Source: Glycine soja
Lineage: Eukaryota > Streptophyta > Magnoliopsida > Fabales > Fabaceae
Direction of reading: 5' to 3'
DNA length: 64,000 nt
Assembly (NCBI RefSeq): GCF_004193775.1
Contig: NC_041005.1
Location: 1,552,501-1,616,500, forward strand
The position numbers were made by a program, and so were the translations under genes. Positions 47,798 through 60,920 of the stretch are shown in pieces. Position 1 is the stretch's first letter; every line of letters begins with the position of its first letter. The notes below the pieces were generated by a model. That model did not search any database. It was not told the DNA's origin and saw nothing but the letters and a program-made list of their open reading frames with translations.

Positions 47798-50410
47798 TCA
47801 ATACAAATCCCAAACTATCCCTTGCTCAATGTACTTACTTATTTTATTATCAACTTGTCTCTCTTTTGGTTTCGGAAACTCAATAATGGCGGAATGGCTG
47901 CTCGTGGACGCCGCGTGGTTTCTCTCTTGATTGTATTACTACTATCTTTTTCTTTTCATTTATATTTTCTAATTTGGAGACACCTACGTACCTTTTGATA
48001 TTCGAAATAAAATTTCGTTTATTGTTGATACTATTTTTATTATTTGCTGTTTATGATACAAAAAAGTATTTTTTTTTATTAAACTTATTTATAATCTCTT
48101 AATATTATTTATTATTTTGATATTTTATACACTTTTTTATAATGATATAATTGTATAAATAATAATCAATATCAATTAAAACTTAAAGGTAATAGATTAA
48201 AAAAATTCTTTTAAAAATTACTACTAACAAATAGAAAGAAACAAATCCCTTCGTGCATGTATTTTCTATCGAAAAGCGTGGCAATCAAATTACACTGTCT
48301 GGTTATAATTTGAGTGTAGATGTGAGACAAATTAGTTGATTATAATAGAATGATAAAACTACATAAGTTTGAAAGTGTTCATAACGTGTTTATGAACTTA
48401 TTATGTAAAAGTATTAAATATATTTTTTTTATTAAAGATTTTAAATTAAAAAAGTGATTGTGCAGGGTCCAAAAGATAAAGGTATTCTTTAAAGGGTGGA
48501 AGGGCACGATTGTCGATTGGGTATTTCAAAGAGTCATTTTAGCAAATAGATGGAGAATCAAGGCAATTGGGCAGATGCAGGAATAGCATCACAGATATAT
48601 TTTCTATGTTAATGTTTTAACATATTCAGAACCATCTTTTGTTTAGGGAGTAAATAGCTATGCGTGAGTCAGATACAAGCAATGGCTGATATGGGTGGAG
48701 AGTCTCATGGAAATTTATGTCTTGTTTTTCAGATCCGCGTATTGTGAGAATCATTATAGCTATAGGGGTGCCCATGATGTAAACGTTTTTTTTTCTTTCT
48801 TCAGGCACAACTTGTGCCGGAGTTGGACTTTATATTAATAAAACTTTTGTGTTTTTTTTTTCTCTTTATGTAATATTGTTTTAGATAATGATATTTTTTA
48901 GAATTTTTTTTGCATTATATGCCGATAAAAAAAATTCTCTTAAACAAAGTGTATAAATTCAATTAAAAGATTAAATTTTCACATTTTACAATCACACGGT
49001 TACAATAGCAAGAAGACCAAAATTGTAATTAAGTTTCTCTCTTATTTAGTCAAAGAAAAAGAAAGGAAAAATGAGTTTTAAGAAAAAAATGTTTTTTTCT
49101 CAAAAAAAAAAACAAAAAATGTTTTTTTTCTTCAACTAAAATTTGAAATTTTCTCTCTTCATTTTCATTATTTTCTCTCTTCAAGACTTTACCTATGTTC
49201 TTTGTAATTGGAGCACATCCGGATCTTTAAAAAAAAAATATTTTTGGTGTTTATATTTTCATGTTGTAATTGTTAGTGGAGCCAGTGTTGAGCATGAGTT
49301 CTCTTTCATTGTTCATATGTTGTACTGTAACCCTCTTTTAGCATTTTGTATGCTTGTGTATTTGTCGGGCATTTTCATAGATGAATTATTGACAAAACAA
49401 AGGATAGTTCATGACAGTAATGTCGTAGTCGCAGAGAACGTGAGTAGTTCACAATCTAAGGAGTGACTCCACCTATAGACGATATATCATTCATGGCCAT
49501 GGAATTCATATTCCCACGATTATTATAGAATCTCGCAAATTTTTTTTTTTTAACTAGGTTTCATTTAAAGAAGTAAAAAAAAAAAAGAGTATATTAACGC
49601 AGAGCAACTTAAAAGCAATTGATACTCTTTTTCTTCTTCTTCTAAAAATTAACTTTCGAAAACTACTTTTCAAAATGTCTTAAATTTTTAACACTTTCAA
49701 AGACTACTATTTAGAATGAAAATATTATAACAAATTTAGAAAATAATTTATAAAATGTGAAATTTTAACATTTGATAAAGTAGTTTTCAAAAAAGGAATG
49801 TTTTTAAGAAAAATATAAAAAGAGGTATATCAATAAATTTTGAAGCGTGTAAATAACAATATAATTACTTGGACTTGATAACGGTGAAATTTGAATTAAT
49901 TTAATAATTAATTTTAACTAAAAATGATTATAATTTCTTTAGTTAACTGTTGATTATAATCAATTTAATAATCAATAAATGATTATGATTTGAAGAAACC
50001 CAAAAGCACATGTGAAGAGTCCGTGTGAAAATTTCCTTCTTTTGTCATTTTTTTTTATTAATCATCCATCATTTTTTTTCATTCATATCAATGTCTTGGG
50101 GTGTAAAAGTTTCTTATAAAAATAAAAATGAAAGGTTAAACTCTCATTGTTGAGTACTTTGAGGCAAAAAACATTTGTAATGTACTTGTGTTTTCATTCT
50201 CCTTCAATATATATATATATATATATAGAGGAAGGTACAATAATCTCTCTTAATTATGTTCGGCCGTGGCTTTAACTTATTTGGAATACTAGGAGCTTGC
50301 ATATGTACCTCAAACTAAAAGAAAAAGAAATCATTTGTTTAATCTAGTTAATAAACAAGGTAGAATTTTATTGGTAGGGAATATATAAGAGTTGAGAATA
50401 TTAGAATATC
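47798..50410. other. Intergenic DNA between ODC and plastocyanin
   Basis: The first 200 bases are the likely ODC 3' UTR. The rest is AT-rich. About 48450-48830 and 49190-49470 are more complex but encode nothing I recognise. A short (AT)n array is at 50207-50227. Confidence 0.45.
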
Positions 50411-50560
50411 TAAGCCACGTCAGAGGATAACATCCAATCCAACCAATGGCAGCAATGGTGATGAGATGAGATAACCCCCTCCAAAGATCCGCGTTATCTA
50501 CATCACCCATTGCTCCTCACATTTTGAGCCACACAAAAACCAATCCACACCCTATAAAAA
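50411..50560 (+). promoter_or_regulatory. Light-type promoter of the plastocyanin gene
   Basis: A TATA box (TATAAAAAA, from 50553) lies 63 bases before the ATG. Upstream are GATAA I-box motifs at 50426-50430 and 50470-50474 and one inverted (TTATC) at 50494-50498, CCAAT boxes at 50434-50438 and 50443-50447, and a G-box-related CCACGTCA at 50414-50421. Clusters of I-boxes with a G-box-like motif are typical of light-regulated photosynthesis genes, which matches the gene product. Confidence 0.6.
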
Positions 50561-50615
50561 AACACTCTTTGTGTGTCTGCATTTTGATTGATTCCCTCAT
50601 TCTTCATCCATAGAC

Positions 50616-51113
50616 ATGGCCACCGTCACTTCTGCAGCCGTTGCTATTCCCTCATTCACTGGCCTCAAGGCAAGCGCAGGCAAAGTGAGTGCCGCAGTTA
50701 AAGTCTCAGCTCCCCAAGCCACAAGGTTGGGCATCAAGGCTTCGCTGAAAGACGTTGGAGTCGCTGTTGTGGCCACTGCCGCGAGTGCAGTGCTGGCTAG
50801 CAACGCCATGGCCATTGAAGTGTTGCTGGGTGGTGATGACGGGTCTCTGGCTTTCGTTCCCAACAATTTCTCCGTGGCCTCTGGGGAGAAGATCGTGTTC
50901 AAGAACAACGCAGGTTTCCCCCACAACGTTGTGTTCGACGAGGACGAGATTCCTAGCGGCGTGGATGCAGGGAAAATCTCCATGAGCGATGAAGACCTTC
51001 TCAATGCGCCTGGTGAGACTTACAGCGTTACTTTGGATGCTAAGGGAACCTACAGTTTCTTCTGTTCGCCTCACCAAGGAGCTGGTATGGTGGGAAAAGT
51101 CACTGTTAATTAA
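50616..51113 (+). CDS. PETE: Plastocyanin precursor, chloroplast (165 aa)
   Basis: An intact intronless frame. Plastocyanin is the small blue-copper protein of the thylakoid lumen that carries electrons from cytochrome b6f to photosystem I. Residues 1-66 are a two-part targeting sequence: a Ser/Ala/Lys-rich stromal transit peptide, then a hydrophobic thylakoid-transfer segment ending ASNAMA, an AxA-type cleavage site. The mature part (99 residues, starting [10 protein letters not shown]) has the full copper site: His in [10 protein letters not shown] and Cys, His and Met in [10 protein letters not shown], equal to His37, Cys84, His87 and Met92 of the mature protein. The acidic patch (DEDE and SDEDLL) used for docking is present. 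The length is exactly that of the family and the upstream region carries light-type elements. It should be functional. Confidence 0.98.
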   Translation: MATVTSAAVAIPSFTGLKASAGKVSAAVKVSAPQATRLGIKASLKDVGVAVVATAASAVLASNAMAIEVLLGGDDGSLAFVPNNFSVASGEKIVFKNNAGFPHNVVFDEDEIPSGVDAGKISMSDEDLLNAPGETYSVTLDAKGTYSFFCSPHQGAGMVGKVTVN

Positions 51114-51571
51114 TTATTGTCTCAAGGGCTCGTCTCCTACGTCTAAGTTCTCATATGGTTCCTTCTTCTAATATTTTTGTTTTTTCTAGAAGAGCTTGGT
51201 TGATCTTTCTTGTTATGGCCTATGGGATGAATGAACGATATAATGCGTTTCTGTAATTCATTTACTTCTTTCAGATCCTTGATGAAGTCTTATATCGATT
51301 AATAAATAAGCTAATGCATTATCCTGCTGCAGAGGGCTCCGGCCAAAAAACCAAAAAGTTGGAAATAAAGTTAGTAAAAGAAAAAAGTATAATTATTTTA
51401 GCATGTGAAGTAACCTAGACGATTGAATGGAAAATTTGTAAGTTTTCTAAAATAAGATGTTGGGGTAAAATATGCCAATTACCAATTAATTTATTGGGTT
51501 AAAATTCATAAAAAAAAACTAAAAAATTAGGAATAAAAAGTACAGTTAAGTTAAACAAATATTTATTTTTG
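51114..51571. other. 3' region of plastocyanin and AT-rich DNA
   Basis: Probable 3' UTR to about 51270, then AT-rich DNA without features. Confidence 0.5.
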
Positions 51572-51910
51572 ATTAAATTATTCATTGGTCCCTATATTTG
51601 TATGATTCTTATCTTTTTAGTCTCAATAATTTGAAAGTGATTTTTTTTTTCTTATAATTTATATTTTAATTCTCTTTAGTCCGTGTAGTTTAAAAGTATT
51701 TTTTTTAGTCTTTATAGTTTGTATTTTAATTTTCTTTTAATTCCTATAATTTGAAAACTATAAGGACTAAAAAAAGTAAGAATAATGAAACTATAAGGAT
51801 TAACAAGATCACTTTTAAAATTACAGGGACTAAAAGAGAATTAAAATAAATTATAATGACTAAAAAAATAAGAATCATGAAACTATAATGACAAAATGAG
51901 TAATTTAACC
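51572..51910. repeat. Foldback (inverted-repeat) element, copy 2
   Basis: The left end (ATTAAATTATTCATTGGTCC) matches the reverse complement of the right end (GGTTAAATTACTCATTTTGTC). Through the left half run AGTCTTTATAGTTTG-type phrases, mirrored in the right half by AAACTATAAGGACTAA. The whole could form a hairpin about 170 bp long. It has the same terminal and internal phrases as the element at 2144-2745, so the two belong to one family. No ORF. Confidence 0.65.
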
Positions 51911-53412
51911 TTTATTTTTTTATAATAGATATATAAATTATGTTATTAATAAAATTTATAATAGATAAATATTTTTAAGAACAAATAATCATATTGATCT
52001 CTAAATGTGTAAAATTAATGATAATTTTTAACCTAAAAGAATTAAAAATTTGATTTAATCTTTAAATGTATAAAAAGTATAATAATTATATTATGTGATT
52101 TAACTTAATGACAAATTTATCTTAAAAAATATAACTTAATGTCAAATTGTTCTCACAATAGCAACATAGTTATATGGTAACTTTTACAACATTTTCTCAC
52201 CAATTTACACGTTCAAATACCAAAATAATCATTTATCATATTTTTAATATATAAACCATATTTTATATTTATAATGAATAATTTAGATTGTAATATAAAA
52301 ATATTTTTAATCATTGATGTTACTTTAAAAACATTATTTTTGAATGGAATTTAAAAAGCATTATTGAAATTTAATATGAAAATAAAAAGATAATAATGTG
52401 AAATGTTTGAAAGAGAGAAAAAAAAATATTAGCTAAGAAAACGTGTAAAAGAAAGATTATTGAAAATGTTTAATGACTTCTAACTTTAGCATAGGAATAG
52501 TATATTTCTCTATAATATAAAATTAATCTTAACATTTTTTTCCTATTGAAATGTTAAATTTGCACTGGTGCAGTGATGAACGACATCCTTAAAATCTAGG
52601 AGTGACAAAACCAGTGTCCTGCCACAAACTCTTAAAAAATAGATCCAGCCACCAGTCTCATTTCATATATAAATTCAAAGTGTCAATGTTGTTTTTATTG
52701 AATTGATTCGTTGTTCTATTGAAAACTAAAATGTTAAGAAAAAATAATAACTATATTTTAATTAATTTTATCTTTTATAAATATTAAATAAAAATACTTA
52801 TTAAAAATTAAATATATTACTTTAAATTTTAAATAATAGTTTATTTGGGCAAAAATACACTAATTAAAAATAAACAAATATACGTATAAAATATTAAAAT
52901 AAATAATAAATTTTTTGTAAAAAAAAAATTATTGGATTAATCGATTCCGCTTTTCTCTCAATCCATTTTTTAACATAAGAAAATGGGACGAGTTGAAGTA
53001 GATTTACAAGTTAAAAATCCCAATCCAACTTGTCAAATAAACGAGTCAAAAAAAGTTGCCGACTAATCAACTCGTTTTGTCACCCTGTTGAAATCAATGG
53101 CTTTTTAGGTGGGATGACTGATTTAAGAATTAAGATACAATGGTTTATTGCGCGTTCGACCACTTGGCAGAAAAAGAATCGATACAAATATACATTGTGG
53201 CTGTGACATACAGTCCACTAATTAATAATTTACTATACGCAGCCTGTTGCATACTATACCGTGTAAATAGTTGAAAAAAAATGCAGGGGCAAGGCCTCTT
53301 TTTAACTTTATATACCAAGCACGCCAGCAATCCAATCCAGTCCCTCTCTTCTTCTCTGAGACTTGGTGTACTTATTTCACGTAGAAATTAAGAGGGTATG
53401 CTATTATGCCTA
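51911..53412. other. AT-rich intergenic DNA
   Basis: No gene recognised. The end nearest 53412 is the 3' UTR of the phospholipase D gene, which reads leftwards. Confidence 0.5.
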
Positions 53413-56400
53413 TTACGTAGTTAGAGCATCAGGAAGGGTAGACCGGGAGCCAAGCACCTTGCCACCGACATCTGGGAAAGACTCAAATCCAGGTAAGGAC
53501 TTTACCTTCCCATTGGCATTTACAGACACAGGATACTTCATTAGGTGCCCTTGCAATGGACTATAATCATCAGCTGTGTACTTCTTCCAGTTGTCTTCAG
53601 CAATCTTGTTCACACTTTTCACACACTCCAAACATTCAGGCTCCTTGAAGCAAGCTTCTATGGTCCCCGTGTGTTCTGCCCACAAAGACATTCTATACCC
53701 ATATACCTGCAAATACCTTGATTTAAGTCCTCCGGATCCGGAACGAGAAATTTCTGGGAAATCTAACTAAGAACGGTTCTTAACTTTAAGTACCCATTTA
53801 AAAACTATTTCTGGAGATGCTCTAAAAAGGCCAAGAAAGAAGAAATAAATAACTACGTATAGTTAATTTTACATTATATATTTAATGATACAAACCTGAC
53901 CATGTGGATGTCCCTTTTTTTGACTCCATGTATGATGGGGTTGATATGCACCCATTGCTATCTCAGTATCTCTGGATCCAGCCAAAGATCGTTGATTTAT
54001 ATTGGCAGACCCAAGAATTACATATTCATCATCCACAATCATTCCTTTGGCATGTACATAAATCATAAACCGTCGGAACTTTTGTGAGGCTGAAACCTGA
54101 TGATCATTACATAAAGATATTAATGTTATCAAACGCAAAACAAGAATATTAACCCTGAACTACATATCTACCAACGAGTTAATTGGTCATTACTTCACAT
54201 TCATACTACCAGTAGTCTAGAGGAATGTAGCAAGAAAGATCTATGTGAAATGAAAATTGATCGAATATTTGAACTTCAAGATCCAAGAGACATAAGCCCT
54301 TTAGAAATAATTACGATCTTAAATCCTTCTCCTTCGCTCCTTTACTTTTTCCACTTCCTTTCTCCTTTTCATGTAGTTTTTCGTTTCTTTACCTTAGATC
54401 AACCGACCTAAGGAGAAGGATCACAAGTGTTCTCCTCAAAGAATGAGGCTAAAACCCATATTAAAACATGGAAACATATGAAGGATGATGAGACTTATTT
54501 TATTAAATATAATACTGATAATGAAACAAGAATTATATTAATTATTATTCATCTTTAAACAAATAAATTGAAACAGTATTTTTATAAAAAAAGAATTGGC
54601 CCAAGTTGATGTTTGAGAGTTTAAGAGGAAATGCATTATTTATATTTATATTAAAAGGAGTATATGATATACATGACGGGGCCACTGTCATCTTAATATA
54701 TGACATTACGGTCCTAACACTTCGTCACTTGCCAGGTTATTGATTCATTCCATTAATAATGCACCAAACTCAGAAAAAATACTTTGAATGATTACCGTTT
54801 CGCCATTATCTGAAGGTGAACTACTTGAACTCGAAACTTCAGTTGTCAACTGCTCTCGGTTCCCAAGACAGTAAAAATTGAGGTAATCTTGTGGATGACT
54901 ATCAAGCTGCATAGATTTTAACTCCCGAGCAATGATTTCATACATCATTTTCATTGTTTGTCCCTGAAAATGAGAATTCCTTTTAATTAGTAATAAACAT
55001 AGCACTTAAAATTGCTCAATAAATAAATTATTTCTAATGTTAAAATTTTGTATGACTAGCTAGCTACGTAATTTACACTATATTACCTGCCAAAAGAGTA
55101 TCTCTTGCACTGAAGTAGAAGAAGGGGAACCTTCAGGCCACATTGGGATGACAATATAAACTGCAAATCTCTCCTTGGATCTTATCTTACTGACTATCTT
55201 CAGTGCCAACTCCACAGGAATTAGGTTATCAGCACCTGATCATACATAGAATGGAAATTTAGATAAGTAGAAAATGTTGTTTTAAAAAATTGATGGAAAA
55301 GGTCGATGTCAATAACAAAGTCTTGCCCCACTAGGCGGGCTTTGAGGAAAAACAATGATATTTCAAGTGATGTAGTTATTAAGACTACACAATCGTAGTA
55401 CATAGCTAACAATTACTTTGAGCAAGTTTGTCATTCGTAATATATGTTAAGCAGCTGTTGGATTGCCTGTTTGGATAAGTTTATCCAAAAACACTCCTAA
55501 GAGAAGAAAATAACAAGAAAAACAGAAAATGAACTTTTCCATAAATTAAAATTAATTTATACATAAGTTAAAAATCATCTTTTAATGAAACTCTGTGAGA
55601 GAGTTTCTAGAAATTTACTTACATAAGCTAAATTTAGCTTAGGAAGAAACTTATTTCATTTTTTTCTTCATATTTTCTGCTCTTATAAGTGTTTGTGGAG
55701 AAGTTTATCCAAACAGACACTATTTGAGAGCAAAAAGGAACTATATTGTGAGCATTGTCAACTATGAAGCACCAACACCGACACGGACACCGGACACGAC
55801 ACGGACACGGACACGTGGACACCTGTAATGTCCAAAATATAGAACGTAGTACGGGTGTCGTGTCGGTGTCGGACACTGACACGGACGCGTGTCGGATACC
55901 GGACACGGCAATGGGCTGGAGTGTCCGTGCTTCATAGATTGTCAACAATTTTTTGTAGTGTTCTGAGCTTAAAAGTAGAAAAACGTGTCACATGCTAAAT
56001 ACTAGTCATAGGTGCTTATACAGAAATTACGAGCAACAAACAGATGCAACAAGTTACATGAGTAAGCATCAATATTCTGCCAAAACCTGCTTCTTTGTAA
56101 GCTGGCCAAGCAAAGGATGATCCAATAAAATATTGATTCTCGATATAAATAAAATGTTGAGCAGATCTGATCGCATGTATATATGCTGTTTGAATACTCT
56201 TGTCTATGACCAAATTTTTTGCACAAACAAGGTTCTGCAATGAATGACAATCAAAAAGAAATTAGCGAGACAGGGAAATCCAAAGATTCTACTTCGATGA
56301 CATTTATCTAACTATAGAGCAACCCAATGTTGGATGAGTTACCTGAGTCTCGGCAACTACTACATCCTTAGGAAATCCCTTCAAAGAACCAGAATCTATG

Positions 56401-59400
56401 GATCGAAAAACCTGCGTGTAAAATGTAAACAAATTATAGGTAAACAAATTCTCTGTTGAAAGAAAAAGAAGGAAACAGAATACAAACTTTAAAGACAGTG
56501 AACTAATAACCTGAACATGCCAATTTTCAGGATCGTCTTCCTTTGAAACCCATAGTTCAGGATCATCAATTGGAGTTGATTCCGAAGGACTAAGAATCCA
56601 AGAGATGCGTTCTAACTTGATCAAAGAATCATCGTTCCAGTGAGATACTCTCTTGAGTTTTCGACCCAGCTCAGACCATCTGGTGGCTTTTCTCCAGCGC
56701 TGCTCAAAATTAGTGAGTATATCATATGCAGCTGGGCCTTCAATTTTGCAATGTAAATCATGCCATGGTTGCCTTGGACCCTTGGTTCCCGCCTATTATT
56801 AAAAGTGGAAGACAAGACAAATTTCAGTTAGCAAGAGAGACCAAGAGTACACTGGTGATCTAAATCTCAGTATCAAACAAGATCTCAGACAACAAATTTA
56901 TGTTTATGAAGATACTATACTATATGCGAAGTGCCAATAACGGTACTGTATTTATAACAAGCCAAACCTGCTGAATGAGTGGAAGGAAGGCATGGAAGTT
57001 TTCTGTCACTACTTTTAAAATGTTAACAATCAGAATATGCTAAAACAATGTCCGTATGAATATTTATACTTCAGACCAAGAAGTCATTATCAGCTTATAG
57101 ACAAAAGGAGGAATATTGGCCATTGGGTCAATAATTAACCTCATTGAAACAAAACAACTCAGTTTTTTTGCTTATTAGAGAAAGAAACAGAAATTGGACA
57201 TATATCGTGCTAAAAAGAAAGCTCATGTATATATCAATGTAGATTTTGGAACGCCACAACTTATAAGTAATGCATTGTATCCTCAGAGATTATGAACTTA
57301 CACAAAATGTGGGATTATGATAATCGTCCTGATAAACAGTGTCGATATCACGTAAAATTCTATGCTCGGGTGTATCATACCGGCCATCACAAAGATCTAG
57401 ACCACCTATAAATGCAGTTATCTTCCGATTATTGCCGTGTGCTTGAGTATCCACAATCACACATTTCTGATGATGTGTAAAGAGAGTGCCAACAACCTGA
57501 AGTTTGGTGCCAAGTAATATAGTAAATATGTTTTTCAATTTTTGGAAAACAAAATAATCTTGTTTTCGAAAAACAATCCCTGTTGGGATTCAAAATCTCA
57601 ATTAACAATTTTAAATTTTAAATTTTCTTTTTCTGGGCTCAACTGCTAAATTAACAGTTTACACGTGCCAGGTATGCAGATTTGGGCAATAGAAACAAGG
57701 GTGTCCACTAATTCATTGACACATCAATGTGAAGTTCAGCTAAGGAAGTTATCCTGTGCATGGGGAAGAACTTCATGTTACAATTTCACATGATCTTGTC
57801 ATGTCAAAATTTTGTGTCTATTTCTCTTTTCATAGACATTTATAGATTTTGATAAGGCCTTCCCTATTTAATGTCTACTAAGACAAAGACACAAAAAAGT
57901 TCGTATTATTTTGTCATGTTAAAATCTCTCGGTAGGATTCATCCCTCCTAAGCATGTATTAAAATTAGAGTGATATTTTGAAAGGATGGAAAGCAAGCAT
58001 GATTAAGTATCAAGAACTTTTTAACAGAAAAATGACAAAATCTGGGAAAGCTACTAAACCATAGCATAAAGCATGCCTGCTGCCTGAAAATGCTAAGCTT
58101 ACTGCTGGCATATCTTGGTGACAGCAAACATCTAACTGAAGAATGCTTGAAAAACTTTCGAGTTTCTTCATCATGTGTTTGCATTACTCCACTCTGCAAT
58201 TAAAATTGCTAACTTGTAAGGATGTAAAAAGAAAAACTCAAGAAACACCATATTCAACTGGGCAGAATGGCAAACAAAGTAAATCTGCCCAAGTCAGTGT
58301 CGATGTTCAAGCAACTTGTAAGCACAAAACTCACTAAAAGTAAAATAAAGGCAGCAAAAACAGAATGCTGATTAGTTAAACCTTAGAATAGAAGCTTTTA
58401 TCTCAGAAATATGAGCACAAAATCATGTGCCTATATAACATGTGATTTTAAATTGGAATCTGTCATGGTTTACTTGAATCAAAATTGAAGAGCAGGAACA
58501 CAATAAGGTCCAATTTGAATACCAAAACCGGATATTAATAGCGGAAGGAACATCATCAAGCCACTCCTTGAAGGTAGCAATCATACTAACAAGTCACAAG
58601 TATGTTTCATGGACAAGTCATTCTAACGAAGGAACAAAAATCACATTAACAAGTTACTCCTTAAACTTAGTAAGCTCAAAAACAAGAAAAAACTGTATTT
58701 GCGTATGTGAGAAACACATGGTTATTGTGAAAAATAAAAACAATAATTTTACATTATTAGTTGGTGGATATGTGACCACTTAAAAAAGTCATAGAACATT
58801 TCTATTAAAATCTTGACCATTCAAAGACAATCTAATCGTTTATGTTTATAGTTATCATTTCTCACGTTAAAGAAAGAAAGGGTTCTCAACGGAGTTACTC
58901 CCATTATATCCACACAACTAGGTAAAATACTTAAAAAAACCTACAGAAACTCGATTGAACCTAACCATGCAACCAATGAATTACATTTTCACTTTAAAAC
59001 GATTACTGAAAAAATACCGTGTTAATGAAAAACTTGCTGTGCGAAGTCTTATCATCCCAAACCAATAGTAAAACTCGCAAACCTTCTTGCGACTTGTACT
59101 TGAGCAACTCCCCGAGACTCAAGTTACCACCGCTAGGTAAGGGTTTTGTAGGCTCTCTCACCAACTTCACCTTGTGGTAGATGGACCAACCCACAATGTA
59201 AACCAAATGATGCGCTTCCAATATCGCGTGGCATATATCTTCCCAGCACTTCCCGTGCTCAAACACAACCCCGTCCTCTAACTCAACCTCCGGCAACATC
59301 GAATCAGGCACGTGCGCGTCCTGATACAGCGTCACCGAACCTCCGCGCCGAACCGGAAAATACGATTCCCGAACAACGAACCGGTCCGGATCCGATTCGG

Positions 59401-59938
59401 TGCCGGCCCGGTACATAGGACTGTCCTCGCACCTCGTGAATTTCATCGCCAGCCGCACCGCGCAGTCAGGCTTCGGCGGCTTCCCGAACGTGCCTATGAT
59501 CGGGAACCAGTCGCTGATGGCTTCGCCGGAGAGGATCCTCTCGGCGGAGACGGTGGCGACTCCAATCAGGTCGGCGCCGAACATGTCGTTGTCCTTGACG
59601 TAGAACTCGACCTGCGAGGCCGGGTGCGCGAGCGGGATCTTGAAGTGCTCGTTCCACGTCGGGTCCTGCGAGTTCGAGATCACGCGGGTGCGCGCCACGG
59701 TGGCCCCGGCGAGGCACACGGTGACGTAAGGATCGCTGGTGATGATTTTGCGGTGGCGGTGGCGCGCTTGTTGCTGCTTCCGTTTCCCGGAGATGGAGGC
59801 GCTGCAGGTGTTGAGAGCGGAGAAGAACCTCCGCACGCGCTCGGAGAGCATGTCCATGTTCGGAAGGAAGCGAGCCTCCTCGATTACCAAATCGAGGGTG
59901 CCGTGGAGGTAGACCACGGTGTGCGGATTGTGAGGCAT
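53413..59938 (-). CDS. Phospholipase D with C2 domain, delta-like (847 aa)
   Basis: Ten exons on the minus strand: 59938-59018, 58193-58077, 57496-57302, 56792-56511, 56411-56343, 56234-56087, 55235-55087, 54963-54796, 54096-53896, 53706-53413. All are in phase, giving 847 residues, close to plant PLD-delta. The enzyme cleaves membrane phospholipids to phosphatidic acid; delta forms are plasma-membrane and stress-linked. A calcium-binding C2 domain fills about residues 8-165 ([20 protein letters not shown]). The two HKD catalytic motifs are intact: HQKCVIVD (His355, Lys357, Asp362) and HAKGMIVD (His698, Lys700, Asp705), the second followed by GSANINQRS. Intron 2 starts with GC instead of GT (CAG|GCATGC). 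Intron 6 carries a small transposon (55762-55937). The ATG at 59938 is the first in frame. The delta assignment is from overall likeness. Confidence 0.95.
55762..55937. mobile_element. Small inverted-repeat transposon with GGACAC motifs, in PLD intron 6
   Basis: The termini are perfect 11-bp inverted repeats (CTATGAAGCAC at the left, GTGCTTCATAG at the right), flanked by identical ATTGTCAA at 55754-55761 and 55938-55945. The next base is C on both sides, so the duplication may be 8 bp (hAT style) or 9 bp (Mutator style). The interior is a GC-rich pair of opposed arrays of GACACGGACAC-type units, so the element can fold on itself. It is too short for a transposase and must be non-autonomous. 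The exact flanking duplication suggests a rather recent insertion. Confidence 0.85.
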
Positions 59939-60862
59939 TGTCACCGCGGAGGGGTCACCGCAGGGTGAGATTAGATTGAAGGAGGTTAGTTAATAGTCGA
60001 AGGGAAGAGAGTGATAGGGAGCGTTACGTTGCTGAATAATGCGCAGCGGAACCTGCGAACGCTCGCTACCACGGAACGGCGTTACGGAGGCTACAGCATT
60101 ACTCCGTTGGTCGATTTGTTCGGCGGCGAAACCGAAGGGAATGGCACACACTCTGGCAACGGTGTGTGCAATAAATAAAAATAAAAATAAAAATAACAAT
60201 ATAATGTTATGGTGGCGTTAGTTAGCGGGAAAGAGAAGGTAACGGGATTGGGCACTGGTTCTGTTGTGTTTTGGCGTCTAAATTTGGATATATGAACACG
60301 TGTAAGTGGCAGGATTAGAAGGAAAGGTGTTTATTTAGAGCAACAACAGATTATGAATATGAAAGTTATGGCAAGTTCTAGATATATTTTGTGGGGCCTT
60401 TGGCTAGGACAGGCCAGCTTTGCCATTAAATGACCTCAGATTCAAAAGGTATGTCATTCCATTTCCTACCCATTTGCGTTGTGCTACTAGAACAGATATT
60501 CGTATCTTGGCCTTCATCAGAAATTAATGCGATAGATTATGTAACTGTTATGAAACAATAATTTTTTATAGGTAAATAGTAATGGTTAATTCTGTTAATT
60601 TTTTTAGTAGTGAGAACGAATTTTTGATTTTTTTCTCTTATGTTTTCTAAAAAAATCCTATTACTCATTTTTTTTTCTTGTAATGTATAATTATTCTTAT
60701 TTATTTTTAGAGATGTGAGTATTTGTTTCTCACTTGTATTAAAATTTACACTTTCTTTTTTTTAAACATTTTAAAATTTACCTCTTTAAAAAATTAATAT
60801 ATCATTTTTTATTAATTAAAATATATTTTTGTTCTTATCATGTGTTTTACTCTTTGCAATAA

Positions 60863-60866
<4 letters not shown>

Positions 60867-60916
<50 letters not shown>
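60867..60916. repeat. (AT)n microsatellite
   Basis: About 25 uninterrupted AT units. Confidence 0.95.

Positions 60917-60920
<4 letters not shown>

Noticed and set aside
54280..54470. Organelle DNA insertion in PLD intron 8
   Set aside because: The stretch is more complex than its flanks, but it carries no recognisable plastid or mitochondrial gene sequence.
59312..59968. 218-codon plus-strand ORF
   Set aside because: It is the antisense shadow of exon 1 of the phospholipase D gene.
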